Source of the DNA: Desulfobacteraceae bacterium
GTDB taxonomy: Bacteria > Desulfobacterota > Desulfobacteria > Desulfobacterales > Desulfobacteraceae
Assembly: GCA_024226935.1 (NCBI GenBank)
Contig: JAAELK010000012.1
Coordinates: 1 to 53,523, forward strand
Direction: 5' to 3'
DNA: 53,523 nucleotides
The position numbers and the translations under genes were made by a program. Shown here piece by piece: positions 10,232-18,671 of this stretch. A model generated the notes under the pieces. It did no database searches. It was not told the origin of the DNA and saw only the letters and a list, made by a program, of their open reading frames with translations. Every line of letters begins with the position of its first letter. Positions within the stretch are counted from its first letter, which is position 1.

Positions 10232-11059
10232 CTAGTGAACTTTCTTAAATATATGGCAAAAATCGTTAATTTTTTTGAAATTATCATGAAATTGCCTTGT
10301 GGGCATTTCAGTTTCACCCAACACAAGATACCCGTTTTTATTGAGGGACCGATACAATTTGGTGAGTATTCTATTCTTGTATTGTTTATTATAGTAAATT
10401 AAAATATTCCGGCATAACACAATATCAAAACTGCCATATAAACTTTCCGGTGGGGAATAACCTCTTTTATCCAGAAGATCATAGGTGGAAAAATCCACAA
10501 GTTGTTTGATATTGCCGTTGAGGGAAAATGTATTTCTCCTTTGGATAAAATGCGGTAAATATTCGAACTGGACGTTATTGAGACTTTCTAAGGAGTAAAC
10601 TGCCGTTTTGGCTTTGCGGATGGAATCGGTATCGATATCCGTTGCAAAAATGTGGACAATGGGTTTGGTGGTCATAAACTTTATAAGTTTATCTATTTCC
10701 ATGGCCATTGAATAGGGTTCTTCTCCTGCTGCGCATCCCGCCGACCAGATCCGAAGCGAGGTGGGCTTGATGGTGCCTTGATTAGAAAGCAGTTCTGGAA
10801 GTATTTTGGAGGCGATATAATTAAAAACAAGGGGGTCGCGAAAAAAGCTGCTGACATTGATTATCAGGACTTTAACAAGTTTGTTGATTTCATCGGGATG
10901 GGATTGAAGAAAGTTATAATATTCTGCCAGTGTCCCCAGATTAACTTCGTGTAAACGTTGATCCAGTTGCTGCTCGATTATTGAATGATGGTAACCATAA
11001 AAGTCAATGTCCTGATGCTTAGACAGGTAATTAATAATTTTGTTCAGGTCGCTGAGCAT
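10232..11059 (-). CDS. cheR: CheR-type chemoreceptor glutamate methyltransferase
   Basis: S-adenosylmethionine-dependent methyltransferase that methylates glutamates on chemoreceptors or related signalling proteins. An N-terminal helical CheR domain (about 1-75) is followed by the catalytic fold: RDPLVFNYI, the SAM motif WSAGCAAGEEPYSMAM, the acidic strand IFATDID and the late motif FDIVLCRNILIYY. At 275 residues it is a normal stand-alone CheR. It is first in a four-gene minus-strand operon with a binding protein and two hybrid kinases and no cheA/cheW/cheB. It may therefore modify the receptor-like dCache kinase or a distant chemoreceptor, such as the one encoded at 40175. A AAAGG ribosome site precedes the ATG. 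Confidence 0.92.
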   Translation of the reverse strand: MLSDLNKIINYLSKHQDIDFYGYHHSIIEQQLDQRLHEVNLGTLAEYYNFLQSHPDEINKLVKVLIINVSSFFRDPLVFNYIASKILPELLSNQGTIKPTSLRIWSAGCAAGEEPYSMAMEIDKLIKFMTTKPIVHIFATDIDTDSIRKAKTAVYSLESLNNVQFEYLPHFIQRRNTFSLNGNIKQLVDFSTYDLLDKRGYSPPESLYGSFDIVLCRNILIYYNKQYKNRILTKLYRSLNKNGYLVLGETEMPTRQFHDNFKKINDFCHIFKKVH

Positions 11060-11092
11060 GGATGGAAGCCTTTGTTTCTTTACGATTTAGAG

Positions 11093-11121
11093 AAAATAAA
11101 AAATTAAATATACCTGGTCAA
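11093..11121 (-). promoter_or_regulatory. Sigma-70-like promoter for the cheR operon
   Basis: On the minus strand, TTGACC (11116-11121) and TATTTT (11093-11098) are separated by 17 bases, ending about 33 bases before the cheR start codon. Confidence 0.5.
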
Positions 11122-11381
11122 TCGATGCGGTTTGATTTTGTCCCATGAAAAAGACAGCAGTTCAAAATTGCTTCATAACATGTACCATATACATGATATC
11201 CCCGCAAGATCAGTATTAAAATTTTGAATATGTTCTGGGTTGATCTGTTTTCGTATCCGGGCGAATTGGTGTGATGATTTATGGGAAATTAATTTTTTGC
11301 CTACGATAATTGGTTGACAAATATAATTCATTGTAATAACTGTAAAATCTATAATACCATGAATACAAAAAAGGAGGCGTT
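11122..11381. other. Divergent intergenic region with regulatory-looking sites
   Basis: AT-rich spacer between the divergent cheR operon and the HTH-receiver gene; no gene seen. It contains an inverted repeat CATGTA-N5-TACATG (11179-11195) that could be an operator. A TTGACA at 11314-11319 has a weak -10 17 bases on (TAACTG), and a TATAAT at 11350-11355 is a second candidate -10. The strong ribosome site AAGGAGG precedes the ATG at 11382. Confidence 0.45.
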
Positions 11382-11954
11382 ATGGAAGATACGTTGACTG
11401 TATTTACGGCAAGCAAGTACTGCAATGTTTCGTCTAAAACCATTATCAACTGGGTAGAGGCCGGTCATATTAAAGCTTATAAGACTGTGGGAGGGCATCG
11501 CAGGATTAAAAAGTTAGACCTTGAATCCTTTATGAGAAATCAGGGAATTCCTATTCCCCAGGGAAAAGACGACAGCAGCAAAAAAAAGATACTGGTGGTT
11601 GACGATGACATGATTATTGTTGAATCCATCGTCCAGGCATTGGAGGAAGATGAATTTGATTATGAGGTTATCTCGGCTTCCGATGGTTTTGAGGCAGGAC
11701 TTCAGGTGAACCATTTTAACCCGGATCTTTTGATCCTCGATATCATGATGCCGGATATTAAAGGTTATGAAGTTTGTAAAAAGATCAAGACCAACAAAAA
11801 AACTAAAAATACGAAGATTATTGTATTATCGGCCTACCTGGATGATGAAAAATTTGCACAGATGAAAGAAAATGGTGCGGATGTCTGCCTTTCCAAACCC
11901 TTGCCGCTCCCCCAGCTCAAAGATGAAGTAGCTAAATTGCTTGGATTAAAATAA
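11382..11954 (+). CDS. Response regulator with N-terminal excisionase/MerR-type HTH and C-terminal receiver
   Basis: Residues 1-55 form a small winged-helix DNA-binding domain of the excisionase/MerR class (TASKYCNVSSKTIINWVEAG, then KTVGGHRRI). Residues 68-190 are a receiver with DDD at its start, acceptor Asp120 (LLILDIMMP) and the conserved Lys in LSKPLP. This order is the reverse of most response regulators, in which the receiver precedes the DNA-binding domain. No kinase sits next to it on this strand, but the two hybrid kinases read divergently 320 bases away. It lies 14 bases before the MetF-like gene with strong ribosome sites for both, so it probably belongs to, and may control, the Hdr/Met operon. 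That regulatory role is inferred from position. Confidence 0.85.
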   Translation: MEDTLTVFTASKYCNVSSKTIINWVEAGHIKAYKTVGGHRRIKKLDLESFMRNQGIPIPQGKDDSSKKKILVVDDDMIIVESIVQALEEDEFDYEVISASDGFEAGLQVNHFNPDLLILDIMMPDIKGYEVCKKIKTNKKTKNTKIIVLSAYLDDEKFAQMKENGADVCLSKPLPLPQLKDEVAKLLGLK

Positions 11955-11968
11955 GAAGGAGGCAGATT

Positions 11969-12847
11969 ATGAATTTGAAGGAATCTTTGGAAAAAAAGAG
12001 ATTTGTTGTGACCTCTGAAATTCAGGCTCCCCTTGGTAATGATGAACCCGAATCCTTGATCGAAAGTTTAAAAAGAATTAAGGGACGCGTAGATGGGGTA
12101 TCTGTTTCGGAAGTAGAACTTGAAGGGGTTGTGGGAGACAGTATTAAAACCTGTGATCTTTTAAAACAAAATAATTTTAATGCCATTTACCAGACCACCA
12201 CCCGGGATAAAAACAGGTATCAGCTTCAAAAAGACCTGACCCTTGCCCATGAAACCGGGGTAGAAAATCTTCTGGTCTTTACAGAAGATTACCGGATTTC
12301 AGGCGATACCCTTCAAGAATCCATGTTTTTCCATGTGGATTCGGGAAAATTAGGATCTGTTCTGGATCATCTTAAATTAGGGATGACCATTGAAGGCAAG
12401 GAGATGGATAGTAAAATAAATTTTATGCTGGGTTCTGGTATTGAAACTCCCTGGGGACGAAATATGCCCAAGCAGGGTATGGAAGAGATGGAAGATATGC
12501 TTAATGTGGGGGCAGGCTATTTTTTAACCACCCCCATATTTGATGTGGATCAGTTTGAAAAGTTCATGAAACAGGTGGCACCTTTCAGGATACCGGTTAT
12601 AGCAGAGGTGATGATTCTTCGTACCGCCGGCATGGGTAAATTTTTAAATCGTCATTTTAAATCAGGCCTTGTTCCTGAACGGGTAATCCAGAAAATGTTG
12701 AAAGCACCGGACAAAACAAAGGCAAGTATTGAGCTTTTTGCTGATACAGTCAACAGTCTTAAAGATATCTGCCAGGGTGTTCACATTATTACCATTGGCG
12801 GAGAGGATAAGCTGGGACTATATCTTAATGCGGCCAAATTAAGATAG
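11969..12847 (+). CDS. Divergent MetF-like (methylene-THF reductase fold) protein
   Basis: A 292-residue protein with the beta/alpha-barrel pattern of 5,10-methylene-tetrahydrofolate reductase. The early catalytic-type Glu is kept (TSEIQAP). Two other signatures present in the full MetF at 20015 are altered: the LSGDH flavin/folate segment reads VFTEDY, and the Gln-containing TQ segment reads TTPIFD. It may be a structural subunit, a reductase for another pterin-bound or C1 compound, or a scaffold linking folate chemistry to the Hdr module. It precedes the HdrC/D-like gene by 12 bases and has an AAGGAGG ribosome site. Two MetF homologues at the two ends of one cluster is unusual. Family membership is fairly sure; activity is not. 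Confidence 0.75.
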   Translation: MNLKESLEKKRFVVTSEIQAPLGNDEPESLIESLKRIKGRVDGVSVSEVELEGVVGDSIKTCDLLKQNNFNAIYQTTTRDKNRYQLQKDLTLAHETGVENLLVFTEDYRISGDTLQESMFFHVDSGKLGSVLDHLKLGMTIEGKEMDSKINFMLGSGIETPWGRNMPKQGMEEMEDMLNVGAGYFLTTPIFDVDQFEKFMKQVAPFRIPVIAEVMILRTAGMGKFLNRHFKSGLVPERVIQKMLKAPDKTKASIELFADTVNSLKDICQGVHIITIGGEDKLGLYLNAAKLR

Positions 12848-12859
12848 GGGAGAGCGTCA

Positions 12860-14146
12860 ATGGCAGAGGCAATTAGAATTGATATCCTGGATATTGAATT
12901 TAAGGAGGAGGTGCTTGATAAAGTACCGGATGCAAATTTTGATTTGTGCTTGACCTGTGGCACGTGTACCGGCGGGTGTCCTGCATCGGAACAATTTGAT
13001 ATGGACCCAAGAAAATTGATTAGAATGCTGAACCTGGGAATGGATGAACAAATTATTAAAAGCGAATGGAAATGGGTATGCAGTATGTGCGGGCGTTGTG
13101 TATTAGCCTGTCCCATGAAAGTCAATGTTCCCGCCTTGATTTTTAATTTGCGGGCAAGTGTTCCCAGGGAAAAAAGACCCAAGGGAATCCTAGGTTCTTG
13201 TGACCAGCATATCAGGACCGGGTCAGCCATGGGGGCCAAAAAAGAAGATTTTGAATTTACTGTCCTGGATGTGGCAGAAGAGATCCGGGAGGACCATCCT
13301 GGATTTGAAGATCTGTTTGTCACGGTGGACAGGGAAGGTGCCGGGATGGTCTTAAATCAAAATTCCCGGGAACCTGTCACTGAACCCGAGGAGATGGGTC
13401 CTTTGTGGAAAATTCTCCACACGGTCGGGGCTGACTGGACCTACCCGTCGGTGATGTGGGCCGGTGAAAATTATTGTATGTTCATGGCCGACAACGAGGG
13501 ATGGCGTTATATTATTGAGGAGTTTGTTCACCATGTGGACAATAATTTGAAAAGTCCCATGGTGGTTAATACCGAATGAGGCCACTCATATTTTGCAATC
13601 CTGGAAGGGTTGCGTAAGTTTAATATCCCCCATAAATTTGAATTAATTACCATTATAGAACTCTATGCCCAGTGGATCAGGCAGGGAAAATTAAAAGTCA
13701 ATTCGGATTGGAACAGGTCAATAGGAGCCAAATTCACGGTCCAGGATCCTTGTAATATAGGTCGTAAAAGCGGATCCAACAAGATTGTGGATGAGCTGCG
13801 GTTTGTGGTTAAAACCGTGGTGGGAGAAGAAAATTTTATAGATACTGTGCCAAACAGGGAGAATAATTTTTGTTGCGGCGGCGGCGGAGGAGCTCTTCAG
13901 GCCGGATTCCAGGACCAGCGACGGGCTTATGGCAGGACTAAGTTTAATCAAATTATAGCCACAGGGGCCACCTATATAATTGCTCCTTGTCATAATTGTC
14001 ACGGGCAGATTGAAGATATTGGTGAGTATTATGGCGGTAATTACCACGTGGTCCATTTGTGGACCATTATCTGTCTGGCCATGGGTATGTTGGCGGATAC
14101 TGAACGAACCTATCTTGGTCCGGATTTGGCCCAATTAGGGTTATAA
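12860..14146 (+). CDS. Selenocysteine-containing HdrC/HdrD-like iron-sulfur protein (TGA at 13577 read as Sec240)
   Basis: Read through the in-frame TGA at 13577-13579, this is one 428-residue protein. The N-terminal half has two 4Fe-4S ferredoxin motifs, C30-C33-C36-C40P and C74-C77-C80-C84P, as in HdrC/GlpC. The C-terminal half has one CCG domain fitting Cx39CCGx36CxxC exactly: C298, C338-C339-G340, C377-C380, the signature of HdrB/HdrD. The TGA sits in a TE-Sec-GHSYF context, where relatives are expected to have Cys-Gly-His. No new start or ribosome site is needed for the second half. A 7-bp hairpin starts 15 bases after the TGA. It probably passes electrons between the HdrA fusion downstream and a thiol or protein partner. 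Alternatives are a frame-preserving nonsense mutation or two genes, both less likely given the matching Sec protein downstream. Confidence 0.85.
13577..13613 (+). promoter_or_regulatory. Putative bacterial SECIS element for Sec240
   Basis: TGA at 13577-13579 followed by a stem GCAATCC/GGGTTGC (13595-13601 with 13607-13613, one G-U pair) and a TGGAA loop. The distance from UGA and the coding location suit a SelB-recognised bacterial SECIS. Confidence 0.65.
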
Positions 14147-14176
14147 AGAGTCGGGCTGTAAAAAAGGAGGGATGCA

Positions 14177-17100
14177 ATGGCTCAAAAAGGTAATGGGTCG
14201 GTAATGGTAGTCGGTGCCGGCATCGCTGGTATTCAAGCCTCTCTGGATCTGGCAGATTCAGGATATCTGGTTTATTTGATAGATAAAAATACAGCCATTG
14301 GCGGAACAATGGCACAATTAGACAAAACATTTCCCACCAATGATTGCTCCATGTGTATAATTTCACCCAAATTGGTTGAAGCAGGTCGTCATTTAAATAT
14401 TGAACTGCTCACCATGACCCAGATCGAATCAGTGACAGGGGAGGAAGGGGATTTTACTATTACCTTAAAAGAAGAGCCAAGGTTTATAGATCCTGAAAAA
14501 TGTACAGCTTGCGGGGAATGTTCCACAATCTGCCCCGTGGAATTGCCCAGCCAGTTTGATGAAAATTTAAGGGACAGGAAAGCTGCTTTTAAACTGTATC
14601 CACAGGCAATGCCTTCCGCTTTTGCCATAGAAAAAAAAGACAAGGCTCCCTGTCGCCTGACCTGTCCCGCTGGACTTAATGTCCAGGGTTATGTTCAGAT
14701 GGTTAAAGAGGGAAAATTTAAGGCATCATTGGAAATTATAATGGAACAGCTCCCTTTGCCAGGCGTGCTTGGCAGGATCTGTCCCCATGAATGTGAGGAT
14801 GCCTGCCGCCGATGTCAAGTGGATGAACCTGTGGCCATAAGGGATCTGAAACGAATGGCCGCCGATAATTTTGATCCCCGTGAAATTGAGATCACCTGTG
14901 CCGAAAAAATCGGCAAAAAAGTGGCCATCGTAGGATCGGGGCCGGCCGGGCTCTCTGCCGGATATCATCTGGCAAAAAAGGGGGTGGATGCCACCATATT
15001 TGAAGCTTTGTCCCAGGCCGGCGGTATGTTGAGGGTCGGTATTCCCGATCACAGGCTGCCCAGGGAGATCCTGGACAAGGATATTGAAGTGGTCACCAAT
15101 TTGGGTGTTGAGTTAAAACTTAATACCCGGCTGGGTAAAGATTTTACAGTGGACAGTCTGCTGGCAGATGGATACGATGCTGTGTTTTTAGCCCTTGGTG
15201 CCCATGGGGGTATAGAATTGGCAATTCCCGGTGAAGAATTTGACGGGGTCCGCCAGGGAGTTGATTTTTTGAGGGAGCTTAATCTCACCGGCACCACAAA
15301 AGTGGGCAAAAAAGTGGGTATCATCGGCGGCGGCAACGTGGCCATTGATGTGGCAAGATCGGCTCTTCGTCTGGGTGCCCAGGAAACCACCATCCTTTAC
15401 CGCAGGACCCGAAGGGAGATGCCGGCCTGGGAAGAAGAGATCTGTGCCGCACAAATCGAGGGGGTAAATATCATTTATCTGGCAGCCCCCCAGGAAATAC
15501 TGGAGGAAAATGGGAAGGTAGCAGGTGTCCGGGTCATTAAGATGGAATTGGGGGAACCCGATTCTTCCGGCAGGCGTCGTCCTATTCCTGTTCCCGGCAG
15601 TGAGTATATCATCGAAATTGACCAGCTCATCCCGGCAATCGGTCAGCGCCCGGATCTGTCGGCCTTAGGAGATCAATCAGATCTGGCAGGTCTGAAAATA
15701 AGTAAATGGAACACCACCGAGGTGAATCCTGTCACCCTGGCAACGGACAGAAAAGGGGTTTTTGCCGGAGGTGATGTCCAGACAGGACCCGGGGTTGCCA
15801 TATCCGCCATTGCAGCAGGTCTGGAAGCGGCCCAGTCCATTCTTCGGTATCTGACAGGTATGGACATGGAAGCCGATAGGCAATTGCCAATTGTACAAGA
15901 GCTTGAATATCGACCCGTGGAAGCCGATACCAGGATTGAGCACCGGTACAAAATGCCGGAACTTGCCGTGGCACAACGCTCTGGTAATTTTAATGAAGTT
16001 GAACTTGGGTATGGGATGGAAGAGGGGAAAAAGGAAGCGGCCCGGTGTCTGAACTGCGGATATTGTTCCGAGTGCATGCAATGCGTGGAAGCTTGTCTTG
16101 CCGATGCCGTGGACCATTTCATGCTTGGAAAACAACATATTATCGATGTGGGGGCTATAATATTGGCACCGGGATTTACCCCCTTTGAGCCCACCCAGAT
16201 GGTCACCTATTGTTATGGCCACAGCCCCAATATTATGACCAGTCTGGAATTTGAGCGGGTACTTTCTGCATCAGGGCCCTATGGAGGGCATCTGGTGAGG
16301 CCTTCGGACAAAAAAGAACCCAAAAAGATTGCCTGGCTCCAATGCGTTGGTTCCAGGGATATCAATAAGGGGGATCATTCCTATTGTTCCGGGGTCTGTT
16401 GTATGTATGCCAATAAACAGGCCGTGATTGCCAAGGAACACAGTGCCAAGGATCTGGACGCCGCCATATTTTTCATGGATATGAGAACCCACGGAAAAGA
16501 GTTTGATAAGTATAATATCCGGGCTGCCGATGACAACGGGGTCCGCTTTGTCCGGTCCAGGATCCATTCGGTATTTCCGGAACCAGGGGATAAATACAAG
16601 ATTATTTATTCCACGGAAGCCGGTAATTGTGTGGAGGAAATTTTTGATATGGTGGTGCTGTCCATAGGATTATCATCCAATAAAGATGCAAAGATTCTGG
16701 CTGATAAAATGGGTATTGAACTCAATGACCATGGGTTTGCGCAAACCTCAAATATTTCTCCTATTACCACCACTAAAAAGGGGATATACGTCTGCGGTAC
16801 CTTCCAGGAACCCAAGGATATCCCACTTTCGGTTATGGAGGCTTCTGCGGCAGCTGCTGCCGCCACCATGGCCATGACCGATGATAGATGGTCCCGGACA
16901 AGAGTTCGTGAACTTCCCCCGGAAATTGATTTTTCAGGGCAGGTTCCCAAAATCGGTGTCTTTGTCTGTAATTGCGGGATTAATATTGGGGGTGTGGCCG
17001 ATGTGCCGGCTGTCCGGGATTATGCCGCTACCCTCCCCCATGTGGTCCATGTGGAAGATAACCTTTTTACCTGTTCCCAGGATTCCCAGGATCATATGAA

Positions 17101-18634
17101 GCAGGTGATCATGGAACACGGGATTAATCGGGTGGTGGTGGCTTCCTGCTCACCCCGGACCCATGAACCTTTGTTCCAGGAAACCATCCGGGATGCTGGT
17201 TTGAACAAGTATCTTTTTGAAATGGCCAATATCCGGGACCAGAATACCTGGGTACATATGAATGAGCCGGAAAAAGCCACGGCCAAGGCCAAGGATCTTG
17301 TCCGCATGGCCGTTGCCAAGGCAGCCTTTGTGGAACCTTTGCATCGGGTCAGTCTTGATATTAAAAAGGCGGTTCTGGTGGTGGGGGGAGGCGTGGCCGG
17401 GATGGAAGCAGCTTTAGGGGCAGCAGCCCAGGGAGTTGATGTCCACCTGGTTGAAAAATCCGGTGTTCTGGGCGGAATTGCCCGGCAGTTGAATAGCACT
17501 TGGAAGGGAGAATCCATCCAGGCCTATCTGGCAAACCTGGTTGAACAGATAAAGGGTTGTGAAACCATAAATCTTTATACCGAGGCCCAGGTTGTCGCTA
17601 CCACGGGATCCATGGGTAATTTTACCACGACGATTGCAGTTGGGGGTAGGCACTTGCCCCCAAATGAGATTAAAATTGAACACGGGGCGGCTATTATAGC
17701 CACCGGCGGCATGGAATATAAACCCCGGGAGTATATGTATGGGGATCATCCCGATGTCCTCACCCATTTAGATATGGATGCTGCCCTAAGAGAAGAAGAT
17801 GTAAGTGTTACCACGGCCCGTGCCATTATTTTTGTTCAATGCGTGGGCTCCAGAAATGAACAAAATCCCTATTGTTCCAAGGTTTGCTGTACCCATAGCC
17901 TGAAATCGGCCATTGCCTTAAAAGAGATGGATAAAAGAAAACGGGTCTATGTGGTGTACCGGGATATCAGGTCCTATGGGTTCAGGGAAGACCTGTATCA
18001 AAAAGCCCGGGAACTGGGGGTTCTTTTTGTTCGGTATGACCTGGAAAAAATGCCTGTTCTCAGAAAGGACGGGGAAGGCCGGCTGGAGTTTATAGTCATT
18101 GACCATGTGCTCCAGATGCCGGTGAAAATAAACCCGGATCTTGTGGTCCTGGCTTCCGGTGTGGTGCCAGGGGATAACAAGGCTTTGTACGAAAAATTCA
18201 AGGTGCCGGTGAATAATGAAGGATTTCTGGTGGAGGCACATGCCAAGCTGCGTCCCGTGGATTTTGCTTCCGACGGACTGTTTGTGGCGGGTCTTGCCCA
18301 TTATCCCAAACCCATTGAAGAGAGTATTGCCCAGGCAATGGCGTCGGTGGCCCGTGCCATGACCATTTTGTCACGGGATTCACTTATGGTGGGTGGGGTT
18401 GTGGCAGATGTCACCAAGGAAAAATGTGCCGTCTGTCTGACCTGTGTTCGGACCTGTCCCTATAATATACCCCACATTCATGCAGACGGGTATGCCCAAA
18501 TTGCCCCTTCCGAATGTCATGGATGCGGGGCCTGTGTGGCGGAATGTCCGGGTAAGGCCATTAAACTGAACCATTTTACCGACCAGCAGATCATTGCTAA
18601 AACCGATGCCCTCTTCGAGGAGGCGGCATCATGA
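14177..18634 (+). CDS. hdrA: Giant HdrA-GltD-HdrA fusion flavoprotein (candidate electron-bifurcating subunit)
   Basis: 1485 residues holding three flavin units. (1) An HdrA-type FAD fold, G13xGxxG, with ferredoxin motif C109-C112-C115-C119, split by (2) a complete GltD/NfnB-like NAD(P)H oxidoreductase. That insert has Fer4_20-type cysteines C159, C163, C202, C206 and C210, an FAD site GSGPAG at 253-258 and an NAD(P)H site GGGNVAIDV at 384. HdrA then resumes with a Cys cluster at 624-640 and CVGSR...CSGVCC (723, 737-742). (3) A second HdrA half follows: C931/C933, FAD site from G1070, CVGSR...CSKVCC (1222, 1233-1238), and two C-terminal ferredoxin motifs starting at C1417 and C1447. It resembles the large HdrL-like proteins of sulfate reducers. 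It probably couples NAD(P)H, ferredoxin and the Met/Hdr partners. Both CVGSR repeats keep Cys, so this protein has no Sec. Confidence 0.9.
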   Translation: MAQKGNGSVMVVGAGIAGIQASLDLADSGYLVYLIDKNTAIGGTMAQLDKTFPTNDCSMCIISPKLVEAGRHLNIELLTMTQIESVTGEEGDFTITLKEEPRFIDPEKCTACGECSTICPVELPSQFDENLRDRKAAFKLYPQAMPSAFAIEKKDKAPCRLTCPAGLNVQGYVQMVKEGKFKASLEIIMEQLPLPGVLGRICPHECEDACRRCQVDEPVAIRDLKRMAADNFDPREIEITCAEKIGKKVAIVGSGPAGLSAGYHLAKKGVDATIFEALSQAGGMLRVGIPDHRLPREILDKDIEVVTNLGVELKLNTRLGKDFTVDSLLADGYDAVFLALGAHGGIELAIPGEEFDGVRQGVDFLRELNLTGTTKVGKKVGIIGGGNVAIDVARSALRLGAQETTILYRRTRREMPAWEEEICAAQIEGVNIIYLAAPQEILEENGKVAGVRVIKMELGEPDSSGRRRPIPVPGSEYIIEIDQLIPAIGQRPDLSALGDQSDLAGLKISKWNTTEVNPVTLATDRKGVFAGGDVQTGPGVAISAIAAGLEAAQSILRYLTGMDMEADRQLPIVQELEYRPVEADTRIEHRYKMPELAVAQRSGNFNEVELGYGMEEGKKEAARCLNCGYCSECMQCVEACLADAVDHFMLGKQHIIDVGAIILAPGFTPFEPTQMVTYCYGHSPNIMTSLEFERVLSASGPYGGHLVRPSDKKEPKKIAWLQCVGSRDINKGDHSYCSGVCCMYANKQAVIAKEHSAKDLDAAIFFMDMRTHGKEFDKYNIRAADDNGVRFVRSRIHSVFPEPGDKYKIIYSTEAGNCVEEIFDMVVLSIGLSSNKDAKILADKMGIELNDHGFAQTSNISPITTTKKGIYVCGTFQEPKDIPLSVMEASAAAAAATMAMTDDRWSRTRVRELPPEIDFSGQVPKIGVFVCNCGINIGGVADVPAVRDYAATLPHVVHVEDNLFTCSQDSQDHMKQVIMEHGINRVVVASCSPRTHEPLFQETIRDAGLNKYLFEMANIRDQNTWVHMNEPEKATAKAKDLVRMAVAKAAFVEPLHRVSLDIKKAVLVVGGGVAGMEAALGAAAQGVDVHLVEKSGVLGGIARQLNSTWKGESIQAYLANLVEQIKGCETINLYTEAQVVATTGSMGNFTTTIAVGGRHLPPNEIKIEHGAAIIATGGMEYKPREYMYGDHPDVLTHLDMDAALREEDVSVTTARAIIFVQCVGSRNEQNPYCSKVCCTHSLKSAIALKEMDKRKRVYVVYRDIRSYGFREDLYQKARELGVLFVRYDLEKMPVLRKDGEGRLEFIVIDHVLQMPVKINPDLVVLASGVVPGDNKALYEKFKVPVNNEGFLVEAHAKLRPVDFASDGLFVAGLAHYPKPIEESIAQAMASVARAMTILSRDSLMVGGVVADVTKEKCAVCLTCVRTCPYNIPHIHADGYAQIAPSECHGCGACVAECPGKAIKLNHFTDQQIIAKTDALFEEAAS

Positions 18635-18671
18635 CACAAATTTTTTTTATCAGGATAAATGGAGGGTTGAT

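Noticed and set aside
13579-13610. Two separate genes or a nonsense pseudogene in place of one Sec protein
   Set aside because: The frame is kept, the second half has no ribosome site of its own, conserved residues are intact on both sides, a hairpin follows the TGA, and a second convincing Sec protein lies in the same operon.
16385-17880. Possible Sec in HdrA, as in some deltaproteobacterial HdrA proteins
   Set aside because: Both CSxVCC motifs are encoded by TGT/TGC codons and the frame has no internal TGA.
14389-18575. Many long minus-strand frames under the HdrA fusion
   Set aside because: They overlap a strongly supported gene, have no motifs or ribosome sites, and arise from its codon use.
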